Positions 34,805-45,743 of a DNA stretch of 64,000 nt are shown one piece after another (within the stretch, counting starts at the first letter, position 1; each line of letters begins with the position of its first letter). Origin of the DNA: Siphonodentalium dalli (lineage: Eukaryota; Mollusca; Scaphopoda; Gadilida; Siphonodentaliidae); the NCBI GenBank assembly GCA_032622095.1, contig CP136064.1:218504205-218568204 (forward strand). The letters run 5' to 3'. The notes under the pieces were generated by a model. That model saw nothing but the letters and a program-made list of their open reading frames with translations. It was not told the DNA's origin and searched no databases. The translations under genes and the position numbers were made by a program.

Positions 34805-35515
34805 ATGTCGGCAGAGACAAGAAAACATTTGCAGAATACAGGACAAGAAAACTGTTATTCCTGTAACGGAAAATTCAAGATAAAGAAACACAGGATTGTT
34901 TGTGACTTTTGTAAGCAGCACTACCCTTTCATATGTCAAGGGATCGATGCGGAGGACCAACAGACATACTAAATACATCAAGTAGTATTTTGTGGTCATG
35001 CAAGAAATGTAGAAATAACAAAAGCGACAGCCAGAATAAATGCCACAGTGACCAGGAAACAAACGATGACACTAAACGGAATAACCGGGAAACAAAAGAA
35101 GAATTGGTACCAAATATGGAACAGGTAAGCAGGAAAGGACAATCAAAAATGCGGGAACAATTAAGCTCTGATGATATGGGTATTTGGATGTTACACATAG
35201 AACAGTTGCTGGAAAAATTAATAGTAAATATGGACAAATTTGATGCGTGTATCAATATTAAAGTGGATCAGCGCATTGGTAACTTCGAAAAGATGTATAG
35301 CGCAAAAATGGAAAATAGAGTCAAATATGTTGAAACTAGAAAAAAGAGTAAATAGATGTGAAGAAAACAAACAACTGAACGGGGAGAAACATACACGCAA
35401 TTAGAGGCATCAAAAAGAGAATCAGAAAAACTAATCAAAGAATTCGAAGAGAGAAACAAACGATTATTTGAACAGCAGCGAACAGAAATACAAGAAAAAC
35501 AGACTTTGCTAGAAA
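34805..35515 (+). pseudogene. LINE ORF1 5' part: PHD-type zinc finger and coiled coil, frameshifted
   Basis: From the ATG at 34805 the frame has C17, C20, C33, C36 and C44 (NCYSCNGKF, CDFCKQHYPFIC) and then a stop. The finger continues in another frame from about 34936 (ILWSCKKC), followed by charged, glutamine-rich coiled-coil sequence to 35355 and, after a further shift, to about 35515 (KRESEKLIKEFEERNKRL). The position where the usual PHD histidine falls reads Pro41, and His39 sits where Trp is common. ORF1 proteins with a PHD finger and coiled coil are typical of CR1-group LINEs, where they bind element RNA and chromatin. At least two frameshifts make it dead. The C-terminal half appears 1.6 kb downstream at 37081. 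Confidence 0.72.
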
Positions 35516-37080
35516 CCATTATAATCGCTGTAATGGGTGAACTCATGGCTCCAGTAATATTCGGAACTGATCTCATGATGGTAATCAATGCAGCATCCAA
35601 ATGGGTCAGATTAATGACTAATGCTACACATCTTTTCAGTTTATTTTCCACATCGAATCAACTATCTCACTCGAATCACTGTAGTCTAGCTGTACTATTC
35701 GCGGAGGAACCTTCATGGCTGCATATGTTTCTTATCCATGTAGCTGTAATTATTGGGAATACGATATGATCAAAAACACTGTGTACACGAACTAACATCA
35801 CAACGTAATGATTAATCAACACGTGTACTTGAATCATCTTCGCGATTCCGTCCATCTTCAGAAATCATCTCCGACTCACAAGTCTCGTCACTGCCCAATG
35901 GAACTGCGTGCTACGTCCATTCCATTGATACGACATAGTCAAGAGTAATTCGGCAGATCTATTCATGTTCCAGTTTGAATTATAGTAACTCATTGTGACA
36001 TTGTATGTCACTGTTTTATTTACAAAATTCACCTGTTCACAATCACAGTGTTTATCTTTACTGCCTGGCTGACTTCATTCATCCATTCTTCTCTCACTAG
36101 TCTCAGTCACTAAATCAAGCATTGGTTAGATCGGAATAATCAGCAAGAATAATCATAATTCGATGCGATTTCCGAATCAATTATCAAGCAAATATTTCTG
36201 TTTTTTTTGTTTCTCAAAAATGTTCCGAATTCACAGAAAGTCATAAAGGACCTTCACATTTATTTAATCTGCGAACGTTAAATGTCACACATCAGAAGGG
36301 ACACACTAAACGTTGTAGTCGAGTCCGATGACGAGTCCGACAAATACAAGAAATTAAAAAAGATAATTTGTGACTCACAAATGAACGAGTTGATTAACTT
36401 TTTATCATCCGCCATTTTTACAAGCATGGTTAAACTCCGTGTTCGTTGACTGGTTCACACGCACTTGTGGTTAGGCATGTTTGATTGGCCAATCATTCGT
36501 AGATCACCAGCCATATATGTAGCACTATTCTCATGTAGCGTTTTCATTTATTATAAATAAAATCGGCAGCTATTTATTTAAAACCATTTGTGTGTTATGC
36601 ATGTCATATTTTAGGCAAAAAATGTTGTTTTTGTCAATTGATAACGCCATTAACGGCATATATTCCGCCGTAAAAATACCACCAAGAAATGTATCGCACT
36701 TTATGGTTCTTAATTTGACCAAACATCTCGTGTATATATAATATAGATTTACTGAATGGAAAATTGGTTAAAACTTCTCATTAAAAAACATGTTCCCACG
36801 TATAAACGTTAAGGATCGTCAAAAAATATTACTATATAATTCAGAAATGAAAATGGGGATGATACTGTTATCATGTAGTTCAAATCATGATACTACGTGG
36901 TGTGATACGTTTACCATTAAGCGCGCCCGTTTCACAGTTAAATCAAAAATCGTGTGTGCCAATTGTTCATAATCACATACCGATTTTGAATATACATATG
37001 TGTATTTCTATAATCAGAACACATATTTATTATTATTCGATTTTTTAGAGTGTATATAAGAAAAACTTAAAACACCCATT
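35516..37080. other. 1.6 kb separating the two halves of the LINE ORF1
   Basis: The coiled coil of ORF1 breaks near 35515 and its C-terminal domain resumes near 37081. I cannot define terminal repeats or a target duplication, so this may be an insertion or the scar of rearrangement. A TTTTTTAG near 37046 would act as a splice acceptor if the segment were an intron, but I see no matching clean donor. No gene is seen inside. Confidence 0.35.
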
Positions 37081-37533
37081 AACGCATATAAAGAACCAAC
37101 TGGAATTTCAGAATCAAAGAACCACAACATAGCAAGTATACCCGAATTGCCAGAAACAGAAGAATATTCAAGAGAACAGGACTGGCACATTATAAGCAAT
37201 GAATTACGAGAAAGGTCAAAATTTAACCACAGCGATGTCTTGTCCTTTTACAGACTTGGCAACAGGTCTTCGAACAAAAATCGACCGGTCAAGATAGTCC
37301 TGAAGAATAAACAAACTCGAGACAAAATGATTCGTGATGCTATCGGATACAATAAAAAGGACATTAAAACAACAGGCAGTGAAAAATTATTCTTTAATTT
37401 AGATCTCACGAAAACGCAAATGGAACATCTCTATGAACTCCGCATAGAACTGAAAAGGAAACATAACGTTTTCCCTTCTAGGAATTTCCGCTTGGAAGGT
37501 AATCGGATAGTGGAACATTATATTTTGAAATAG
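37081..37533 (+). pseudogene. LINE ORF1 C-terminal part (RRM-like region)
   Basis: The frame from about 37081, best from 37147, reads IPELPETEEYSREQD…LSFYRLGNRSSNKNRPVKIVLK…RDKMIRDA and ends at 37533. That series (a SFYRLG-like strand, a basic RPVKIVL strand, then a K-rich helix) is the usual nucleic-acid-binding end of LINE ORF1 proteins. It has no internal stop. It continues the PHD/coiled-coil part at 34805-35515. Instead of an ORF2, a short 3' tail follows directly, which suggests an ORF1-only derivative. Confidence 0.7.
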
Positions 37534-37665
37534 TGCACTCCGGTGTAAGCAGTATTACTCAATTTATTGTGATGTCGAAATTGCAAATGATTATATTATT
37601 AACGGGGACTAAGAGTCAAACAGACTCGTTCTCAAATAAAGATGATGATGATGATGATGTTCATG
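37534..37665 (+). repeat. LINE 3' tail with AATAAA and (GAT)n
   Basis: After the ORF1 stop come about 100 bases, then CAAACAGACTCGTTCTCAAA, AATAAA and a (GAT)6-type run ending near 37659. A simple-repeat tail after an AATAAA signal is typical of CR1/L2-group 3' ends. Confidence 0.65.
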
Positions 37666-38959
37666 TATCATATTATAACGTCTGAAATATACGCAGTTGT
37701 AAATAAATAAGTACTTCATTATTGGTGGAACAGGTTAATCGCGATAAACAAAATGACAATAGACAAGGTGAGACTGTGTAAGAATCATGTTTTGTGATGC
37801 TATTTGAATATACAATCTATGAGAATACGTGTAACGCTTTGAGCAAGAGTCTTCTCTATTCCCAACATATATCCACTGATGGTTTCACATCACTTTAACC
37901 TGGGCAACGCCGGATAACCCTGCTAGTATTTAATATATACTTTATTTTTTTCCGAACTTTGGTGAACATTTATTTTGTCATATACTAGGAGACGACAGGA
38001 AGACAGCCTTCTTGGTTATGCTGTTCCCGATAACTCATTATTGTCAAATTATGTTTTCATTGTTGTATAAATAAATATTCATTTTCTTAGCCATAGTCAT
38101 ACATGTAGTCATAGTTGGAGAGAGTTTCAGAGAACATCAAGCTCGCGCGGTTGGATGTTGGTCCAGCAACTATAAATTCATATCTTAAAATACATTGTAA
38201 ATAATGATGAAACTAACCTGACTGACTAGCCTGGAAGGAAAAAGGTTATTTATCACAGTCAGCAACCTCATTGATGCTAGCAACAATAGCTGGCGTCACC
38301 GTGCTTCCGTATTACATGTATGTCGTTTGCAAAGCCAAGCACATGTACGTCACTTGATCAGCCGGCGGACCACCCAGGTGTCGATATTGCATGTATGTCT
38401 ACAGTTTCAAGAATACACATTATTTCACTCCATCTTTCACCAAAAAAAAACAAATAAATAAAGAGCTGAAAGACAAACTCCGACTCAAATAATTTAGTAT
38501 ACAAAACACGATGTCATACATGTGTACATTTGTCAACGTGCTGATTCCCTAAACGACTGTTCTCTGTTCATGGTAAAATGTCACCTGTCCAGGGAATGCG
38601 CATCATACAAATACTGATGGAATTCCGAATGAGAGCGCTTGTTCTTCTAATGAAATTTCGTCTATTAAGACGGCAATTTAATAATCCTTGCTCCCACAAT
38701 TAGACATATAAAGTACTCAGTAAATTTGTGTTTGCAATCGAACCAACATGTGCCAAGGTTGAGATATATACTTCTATTGTGGTCATGTACGCTACGATTC
38801 AACATGAATTATATGCGTCTTCCGGAAATGTTTCGATCAACCGAAAATAAATAATAAAAGTTCCAGCCAATTTTATCTCAGTATTCTGCAACAAACCATT
38901 CCTATTATATTATTTTATATCTTCCTGCACGAAGACAAATTTACACAAACTGTGTTTCA
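37666..38959. other. Intergenic, nothing firmly recognised
   Basis: There is no gene. A TGGGCAACGCCGGATAACCC…CTAGT phrase at 37901-37926 resembles the 3' terminus of some rolling-circle or LINE elements, but it stands alone. Confidence 0.35.
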
Positions 38960-40850
38960 AGTTATAGAACGCGCATTTCACCTGCTCCTTGGTATAATGA
39001 TGCTATTGATCTTCTAAAAAGGCAACGACGCAAACTTGAACGCCAGTGACGGAAATCAGGCCTCACGGTTCATCATGAGATATACAAAGATCAGTGTCAG
39101 TTGGTGAACAGAAATTTCGAGATGGCCAAGCTGAAGCTCTACGACCAGTTACATGTATTAGCATGTGATAAGGATCAGGTACATGTATTAGCATGTGATA
39201 AGGATCAGGTACATGTATTAGCATGTGATAAGGATCAGAAGAAACTTTTTAAAGTGATTAATGGTCTCATTGGGTCAAAGTCAACATCGGTGAATCCGCA
39301 GACGTCGTCATCACGTCACCGTCTAGCGAATGATTTCATTCACTTCTTTGGGGGCATCCGTGCACAGTTTAACTCTCTGATCTACACACACACGACAAGG
39401 CAGTCCGAAGTCTACAGGTTTACAGGTGATGGTATGGATTAATTTCGGCCAATGACTGAAGAGGACGTTAAAACCATTATTTTAAAGGCACACACAAAGG
39501 CAAGTGAATTAGATCCAATTCCCATGGAGTTCCTGCGTAAATGTGTTGAGTATCTTGTATTGCTGATCACCGAAATCATCAATATGTCAGTTTTCGGGAA
39601 TTGTGCGCACACGAGTACAAACATGCAATTGTTAAACCGTTGTTGAAAAATACTTCCCTGGATCACGAAGAGCTAAAATCTGTCGACCGGTTTCTAATTT
39701 GCCTTTATTATCGAAAGTCTTAGAAAGGATCGTGTTGTCCAAGCGGAATGACCATCTGGCGGAAATTCTCTGACGACATGTTTGATTCTATCGGCTGCCT
39801 TCGATACGATAAATCATCATACGGTCGGTGGTTTTGTTAATTCCTTGTTAACAGAACCCAATGTGTGAAAATATGTGATTCTTTGTCGGATGTTCTTACA
39901 TTGAAGTATGGTGTTCCACATGGACAGGTGCTCAGGCCCATTTTATTCAATTTGTACATGAAGCCACTTTTCGATGTTATCAAGAAGAACGGAGTCAGCT
40001 ACCATTGTTACGCTGACGATACTCAGTTGTATCTATCCTTCGATCGCGCTGATCGTCAGAGTCAATCGATAGCAGTTGAACGACTTAACGGATGTCTTAA
40101 CGACATTAAGCAGTGGATGACATCTAACTTTCTTAAACTCAATACTGATAAAACAGAACTGATGAACACGACTCCACGTTCCATGGTAGAAGTAAGTTCT
40201 GTTCCTGAAAGTGGGTGCGAAATAACACCGAAGATTTCAACAGGAAACCTTGGTGTTCACCTCGAAAATAATCTTACAATGGACAGACATATAACCAAAC
40301 TCTGCCAGTCAGCAACTTATCATCTCCGTAATATCAGTCGAATACGGCGGTATCTGACCAGATCTGCCACATAAGTATTAGTGTATGCGTTCATCACTAG
40401 CTGTTTGGACTGCGGAAATTATTTGATGTACGGTGTTAATCAAAAACAAATGTCGAGACTGCAGCGAATGCAAAACAACACGACCATATTGGTTTGTAAG
40501 AACCCACATAAAGATCACATTACCCCGACATTGTTCACACTAAATTGGCTTCCCGTTCCCCAGCGGATTAAGTTCAAGGTGCTCACAATGACATACCGGC
40601 AAGTCATAAAAAAACTGCACCACAATACCTCAATGATAAGATATTTGCATATGTATCACCCAGGCATCTCACATCAGAGCACTGAATGCTCTTAGTACAC
40701 CGAAGGTTGACAGTAGTTTCGGTAACATATCGTTTTCTATAGCCGGACCGACTCTCTGGAATTCTCTACCGGTGATAATCCGCAACTGCCCTGGATATGA
40801 TGAATTCAAAGGTCTTTGAAAACTCATTTATTCACGGAATATTAATCTGA
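38960..40850 (+). pseudogene. L2/CR1-like reverse transcriptase relic
   Basis: Conserved pieces appear in order across shifting frames. They are: PWYNDAIDLLKRQRRKLERQ at about 38990-39050, followed by an in-frame TGA where Trp is expected; a KKLFKVINGL segment (39238); ELDPIPMEFLRKC with the RT fingers (39439-39640); a LSAAFDTINH motif (about 39790); the block from 39865 with GVPHGQVLRPILFNLY and the active-site YADDTQLY; and a thumb/C-terminal region to about 40850 (FSIAGPTLWNSLP). GVPHGQVLRP departs from the usual GVPQGSVLGP. Several frameshifts, stops and a deletion after the AAFDTINH motif make it inactive. The endonuclease domain is missing, as in 5'-truncated LINE copies. An internal triplicate repeat lies at 39149-39238. 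Confidence 0.88.
39149..39238 (+). repeat. 30-bp unit repeated three times inside the RT relic
   Basis: TACATGTATTAGCATGTGAT then AAGGATCAGG is repeated three times without change. Because the unit is 30 bases it keeps frame, giving VHVLACDKDQ three times. It lies where related elements have a single copy of the sequence. Confidence 0.95.
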
Positions 40851-41441
40851 ACATTTTGGCGTGAAACTAATGAATCAGCTTTCAATGCGGGCTAAATAAT
40901 CATCCCATGTTTGAACTGTAAAGTTTGGAATTTGTTTATTGTCAAATGGAGTACCGCTGTGATCACCTGTAGATGACCCGCCTACTTTAATGGCGAACGT
41001 AGCAATTTTATCGATATAAAGCCACGGAGACAGTCACGGTCATTTTACCACTGGAGAGGGTAACCTCATACAATGACAAAGTAAGTAATAGTTCTGTTTT
41101 ATAATTTTATTGAGTTCGTGGCAAATTGTGCCATCTATGCGAATATGCCGCGTGTGAAATCGTATTCTTTGAACTATCGTTATCTTAGATGGAATCTAGA
41201 CTCACTGACACGTTACGTAGTTACACACATAGCGTATACTATAATAACTCCATGACATCTGGACAGAAGCTAATGGTGTACTGTAACACATGGTGGTAAT
41301 TTCTGGACGCCGTGACAATTCACGGGAGATAAGTCATGACGTTTTGTCTTTGCGCAAACTGTGGGGAGTTGGCGTAACGGCGATTTCTAGGCTTCCGGCT
41401 GTTTAGAGACTTCGCGTTTCCACGTGTTGGGATCTGGGCAG
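40851..41441. other. Intergenic upstream of shared-leader copy B
   Basis: No gene is seen. This sequence does not resemble that preceding copy A near 13.8 kb. Confidence 0.4.
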
Positions 41442-41503
41442 ATCATGGCACATTGATATGAGGGGCATAGACCAATCTAAAAACCGTTGCATGTTACCTT
41501 TAA
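41442..41503 (+). other. Shared leader block, copy B (ends on a start codon)
   Basis: With the next eight bases this is the same 70-base block as 13810-13879, differing at one position (T for C in GT(C/T)ACCTTTAA). It begins ATCATGGCACATTGATATGA and runs straight into ATGGCGAA. The two copies are 27.6 kb apart and in the same orientation. Confidence 0.65.
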
Positions 41504-41656
41504 ATGGCGAACATCAGTATACTGAACGGTATTGCGGAAAAGTCTCAAGATTCAGACAGTAGTGATGGTGTCGATAGTTCTGAATATGATTACGACAATT
41601 CTGTTACTGGCAATAGGCCATCGAAAGCCCAAAGTATGATAACAGTTCGAAATTGA
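41504..41656 (+). CDS. Short acidic ORF after shared leader, 50 residues
   Basis: The frame reads MANISILNGIAEKSQ and then an Asp/Ser/Tyr-rich acidic stretch (DSDSSDGVDSSEYDYD), stopping at 41654-41656. A CAAA|GTATGA near 41631 could be a donor site. Acidic Ser/Asp N-termini are common in piggyBac-type transposases, and TTAA-flanked MITEs occur in this window. That link is only a suggestion, as no catalytic region follows. Confidence 0.25.
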   Translation: MANISILNGIAEKSQDSDSSDGVDSSEYDYDNSVTGNRPSKAQSMITVRN

Positions 41657-42225
41657 CACACAGGTCGACACGCCCGTTGGATCTTTTGTTCTGTGAAGTG
41701 TCCGTATACGCGACGTAACCACAATTAATTAACGGACGTCGATTGGCATAAATTGTGTATAAATCTATGTCGAGGCGTCAACTCAAGAAACCCGCTGACA
41801 ATAGAATACAATTAATAACATTTCGGGGACAATTATGCAAATAAGGTAACATTTAATTACATTCAATAAACCCATTCTATAAATTGCGATATGCAATGTT
41901 CGTTGCAAAATAGGAAATAGTGCCAGGTGACCTTTTGACTTCCGGTTTGTCGTCTGTTTACATTCGTACGCTACGTCTCAAAGTACTATGGCTTCCAATA
42001 TTTGTTACAACACAATCTAATGAATGAAGAGTTTGAAAAGTTATTTAATTAAATATCCGCCATTAAATACGTCAAAGAGTCTTTATTTATCTGGGACTGT
42101 TTCTTTACGCGGGCAAACAACGTGAAACCTCATCGCAGGCCTTAGAGAAGCCGATATCAGTTTCACATTCCCATTTGTTGATTTAAAGTATGTTTTATAT
42201 AGGTTTTAGATCATGTAATAAATAG
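41657..42225. other. Intergenic, nothing recognised
   Basis: AT-rich sequence without a supported gene or bounded repeat. Confidence 0.4.
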
Positions 42226-42555
42226 AATCTACAACTCATCCCCTGTTTATAGCGGAATTTACAAAACTCGTCTAGTAAATTAGGTCTGGACCGAGCCTTT
42301 GGAGTTTGGGATGTCACCCTGGAAGATTTGAAAGGGAGCCCTCTCCTACAACCCACTGTAGTTATGCTGTAGTGCCGCTGAAGAACGAATGTAGGGTTTG
42401 TGAGTTTATAAGTAGATTCCCATCTGCCCATACACAGTGGGTGTTTGCCCACTGTGTATGGGGTGCATTACACCGCAACAAGAAGCAAAGACCTAATTTA
42501 CTGGACTCGTTTTGTAAATTCCGCTATACACTGGGGACTCGTTATAGATCCTATA
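42226..42555. repeat. Inverted repeat element, about 0.33 kb
   Basis: TATAGCGGAATTTACAAAAC…AGTAAATTAGGTCT at the left pairs with AGACCTAATTTACT…GTTTTGTAAATTCCGCTATA at the right. Near the centre a second palindrome reads CCATACACAGTGGG / CCCACTGTGTATGG. Open frames across it on both strands are artefacts of the symmetry. Confidence 0.8.
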
Positions 42556-42654
42556 TTTGATACATTTGCCTGAAAATTATACGAGAATATCTCGAGGAGG
42601 AGTGTTCTATTCATTGCATTCCGGTTTTGCTGCCACCCTTAGGGTACGTTCATA

Positions 42655-43028
42655 CACGGGCAAGTACGGTATGGTTTGCAGGCATTTTGTCGTAGAAGAC
42701 GATATGCCGCCATAATATGAACGGAAACAAGCACATAAAGTGCATCTGTGCCACAACAAACTACGTGCGAAGTAAAATCTCTGTAGTTCCACTAGTAACG
42801 ATGCTACCGGAATTTGCCTGTAAGTATCATGAAATTATCTCGCAAGAATAAATAATGCCGGTATTTGAAGGCAAATTCCAGTAGCACAGTTACAAGTGGA
42901 ACTACATAATTGTTACTTCTCATGTATTTCGCTATGGTAAATATGCATGTTATGTGCACGTTTTCGTTCAGATTCTGGCACCATGTGGTTTTCTATGACG
43001 AAATGCCCGCAAAAACATAGCGTGCAAA
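42655..43028. repeat. Inverted repeat element, about 0.37 kb
   Basis: The left arm (about 42655-42835: a GGGCAAGT start, GGCATTTTGTCGTAGAA, CTGTAGTTCCACTAGTAAC, GGAATTTGCCT) pairs with the reverse complement of the right arm (about 42860-43028: AGGCAAATTCC, GTTACAAGTGGAACTACATA, TTCTATGACGAAATGCCCGC). Pairing is diverged but continuous. Confidence 0.65.
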
Positions 43029-43046
43029 CTTGCCAGCGAATGACAC

Positions 43047-43472
43047 ATGTTTTACTCCCACCGGGTCATACTCAGTAAACAGTGGAAGTTGGCAGATTTT
43101 GGTAGAATAACATGTTTTATTCCAGTGCAATGTCCATTTCCATTGGTAGTCACACTTAGCATCGAAACGTTATGTGACATGCGCTTAGCATGGCATACAG
43201 TCAGCAATCTGCAACTGATGATGATCTTATCAAAACATTTTGGCATTTTTGTAACTCATTGGGAGCATTTTCCAAAAATGTATAAATTCTACTTTTCGCA
43301 TAAAATTAAATCTTGTTTTTGTGGGGTATGTTCTAAAACTATTTTCAAAATTCTAATAAACCGCTCCAGGATCCAGCTTCCACCTCACAATTCATGTCAA
43401 CAGAACGAGGAGCAAATTGTCTGCGAGAAATTGGGACCTTGGTCATCATATTTAGCCTCGAATCTTCGTTAA
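43047..43472 (+). CDS. Unassigned 141-codon open frame
   Basis: A complete ATG-to-stop frame immediately follows an inverted repeat. No domain, signal peptide or repeat is recognised. Its length is unusual for chance at this base composition but not conclusive. A reverse-strand frame overlaps it at 43052-43246 and 43345-43527. I list it only as the longest unexplained frame in the area. Confidence 0.12.
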   Translation: MFYSHRVILSKQWKLADFGRITCFIPVQCPFPLVVTLSIETLCDMRLAWHTVSNLQLMMILSKHFGIFVTHWEHFPKMYKFYFSHKIKSCFCGVCSKTIFKILINRSRIQLPPHNSCQQNEEQIVCEKLGPWSSYLASNLR

Positions 43473-43929
43473 TATGCCTAGCAGACAACCTGCCCTTTCT
43501 ATTGACATCCATACATTTATGCACCACCTTCGTTATGTGGGGAAATTATATGACGGTTAGGTTGTAAGCCATTATTTCTTTCACTATACTTATGCTGACA
43601 AACGGAAAGGCCGTGTTCCATTCTGACTTGTTATTGTCATTCCGGAGGGCTAGGTGTGATTTTCGTTGACCCTGGCAGATGTGTCACCTTGTCAGGCACC
43701 CACTAACCTGTATTTGTTAACCCATAAAATAATGTCCATTTAGCATATTCATCATTTAGCATGATATTGATAAAGATCCTGTTATTATATTTTAGGCTAA
43801 ACAAGTCCCTCAAATACTGGACACTTGAGTACAGTCACAGTCCCCTTTTAGTAAAAGCCGAATTATTTCATTGTGAGATGTATTATATAGATATCTATAT
43901 GAATACGATAATTATGCAGGTAAATACAT

Positions 43930-44440
43930 TATATTATGCCATGAATCTCTACTCCGGTTGACGCCCGTAGAGATCATATTCTACCAATACAAAACCTTGG
44001 AACTTTTTGAAGTTTTGACAGGGAACCCTATCAAGTCGAAAAATAACACGTGAAATATATTACTTAGTTATTATCTGTTCCTTAGTATTGTACTTCACTG
44101 TAGGTGAAGGTCCGAACTCGTAATTGCACGATTTAATTGAGCGATTTTGCTTTGCAATCCTTACAATTATGGAATTCTGATAGGTAATTAATTCGATGTT
44201 TATTGCGATATCAGATCACAAAAGTCAGAGAAAATCATGCAATTTTGAGTTGGGACATTCACCTACTGAGAAGTACATTATTAAGGTACAGATAACAACT
44301 AAGAAATATATTCCCCGCGTTATTTTTTTTTCAACTTAATAAAATTCCCTGTCAAAATTTCAAAAAGTTCCAAGGTTTTCTACTGGTGGAATATGATTTC
44401 TACGGGCATTAGCCAGAGAAAAGATTCATGGCATAATCTA
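43930..44440. mobile_element. Long-TIR MITE with 10-bp target duplication (Mutator-like)
   Basis: The direct repeat GTAAATACAT stands at 43920-43929 and again at 44441-44450, exactly outside a 511-bp inverted repeat. The ends TATATTATGCCATGAATCT and AGATTCATGGCATAATCTA are complementary with one mismatch. The arms continue inward for about 190 bases (CCTTGGAACTTTTTGAA / TCAAAAAGTTCCAAGG). A 9-11 bp duplication with long terminal inverted repeats is the signature of Mutator-like elements; the class is inference. No transposase is encoded. Confidence 0.82.
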
Positions 44441-45489
44441 GTAAATACATCAGAGATAGCAATCGCACTAATTTATTTTTGAACAGGAAGACATCTTGTT
44501 GCTAATCGTTTTCAAATCAGATGTAGTGACATACCTTTAGCGAGTTTGAAATTTCAAACCGGTACCTATACGGATACGTGTACGGGTAGCTAGCTAGGTA
44601 CACGTTTTGTAATCGAAAACTGTTTCACGGGACGAATTCAGCACATCGGCTGGTAATGTATGGTCAGCCAACTGCAAACAAATTCATATATGATATATAG
44701 AGAACGTGTTAATCGCATTCGCTTTTTGGCCGACATTATACCTACAGTAATGGAGACGATAGGCTTCTGGATAATCAGTTGCATTCACCAGGGACGAGGA
44801 GACAGTGCATGGGAATGGTTTGGGTTTTTCTTTCACTAATTATTTCATAGACCGATCGCATGGATCGATTGATGACTAAAATAATTTAATTTTCAAACTG
44901 AGAATATAGATTATGATAGCTCTAATATACAATTAAATTTCCCAACCAATATTCGGTGTAAAATGTATTGCTTTTAGACCCAGGGTACAATAACGAACGT
45001 TTCAGTCAAATATGGGACCTAATTTGCCCATTATATATATTTGAAGAATATTTAAGTAATATTAACAGTTGGGTTGGAATTTTACAACAGATCGAAAGGG
45101 TCGGGACATACTATAGGAACATTTATCTCATAACTGGGATTTTGGACTGGATCTAAACACGGAGCGTTCAATTATATTATATTAATTATATTGTTTGTAT
45201 AAAGAGCGTTTTCGTCACTTCTGTATGGAACTCGATCAGACTATGATAAGATTTTGCAGAGTATTAGTTCTACATATCGGAACCTCGTGTCTATATTACC
45301 CCCCACAACATTCATCATTCTTAAGGTTCAAATGTGCCATATCCATTGTGTAATGTTTTATTCTCTGATCAAATATAGATATTGAGCAGTACAAGGAGAA
45401 AATATATACACAAGAATGAGAATATATTAGCATATGTATAATATATACAAGAACTTCTTGGTGTAAATATAATCAACGCCTTCCTAATG
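44441..45489. other. Intergenic, nothing recognised
   Basis: A 62-codon open frame at 44968-45156 has no domain. No bounded repeat is seen. Confidence 0.4.
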
Positions 45490-45650
45490 TATTAATAGCA
45501 TTATCATCGTCATCACCATCATCATCACCACCATCATCATCATCAAATTCAGCACCACCATCGTTATCATTATCATCATATTCATCATCATCATATCGCA
45601 GCAAATCTCTGAGACTATTATTACAACAACATCAACAACAACAACAACAC
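45490..45650 (-). repeat. (CAT/CAA)n 3' tail of the minus-strand LINE
   Basis: Imperfect CAT and CAA trinucleotide runs, which are ATG and TTG runs on the minus strand. They lie about 95 bases past the reverse transcriptase stop codon and most likely are the simple-repeat tail of that element. Confidence 0.75.
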
Positions 45651-45743
45651 TACGAGTTATTCATATGTGTTTAACTTAAGCTGTATCAGTCGGATGCAGG
45701 AGCATAATCTACGCAGACTAGCCATATCTTCCAAATTCAGCAG

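Noticed and set aside
37901-37926. Helitron-like 3' end (TGGGCAACGCCGG…CTAGT)
   Set aside because: The hairpin stem is poor, no TC start is identifiable and the phrase also occurs in some LINE ends.
43345-43527. Reverse-strand 60-codon frame
   Set aside because: Overlaps another unassigned frame and has no recognisable feature.
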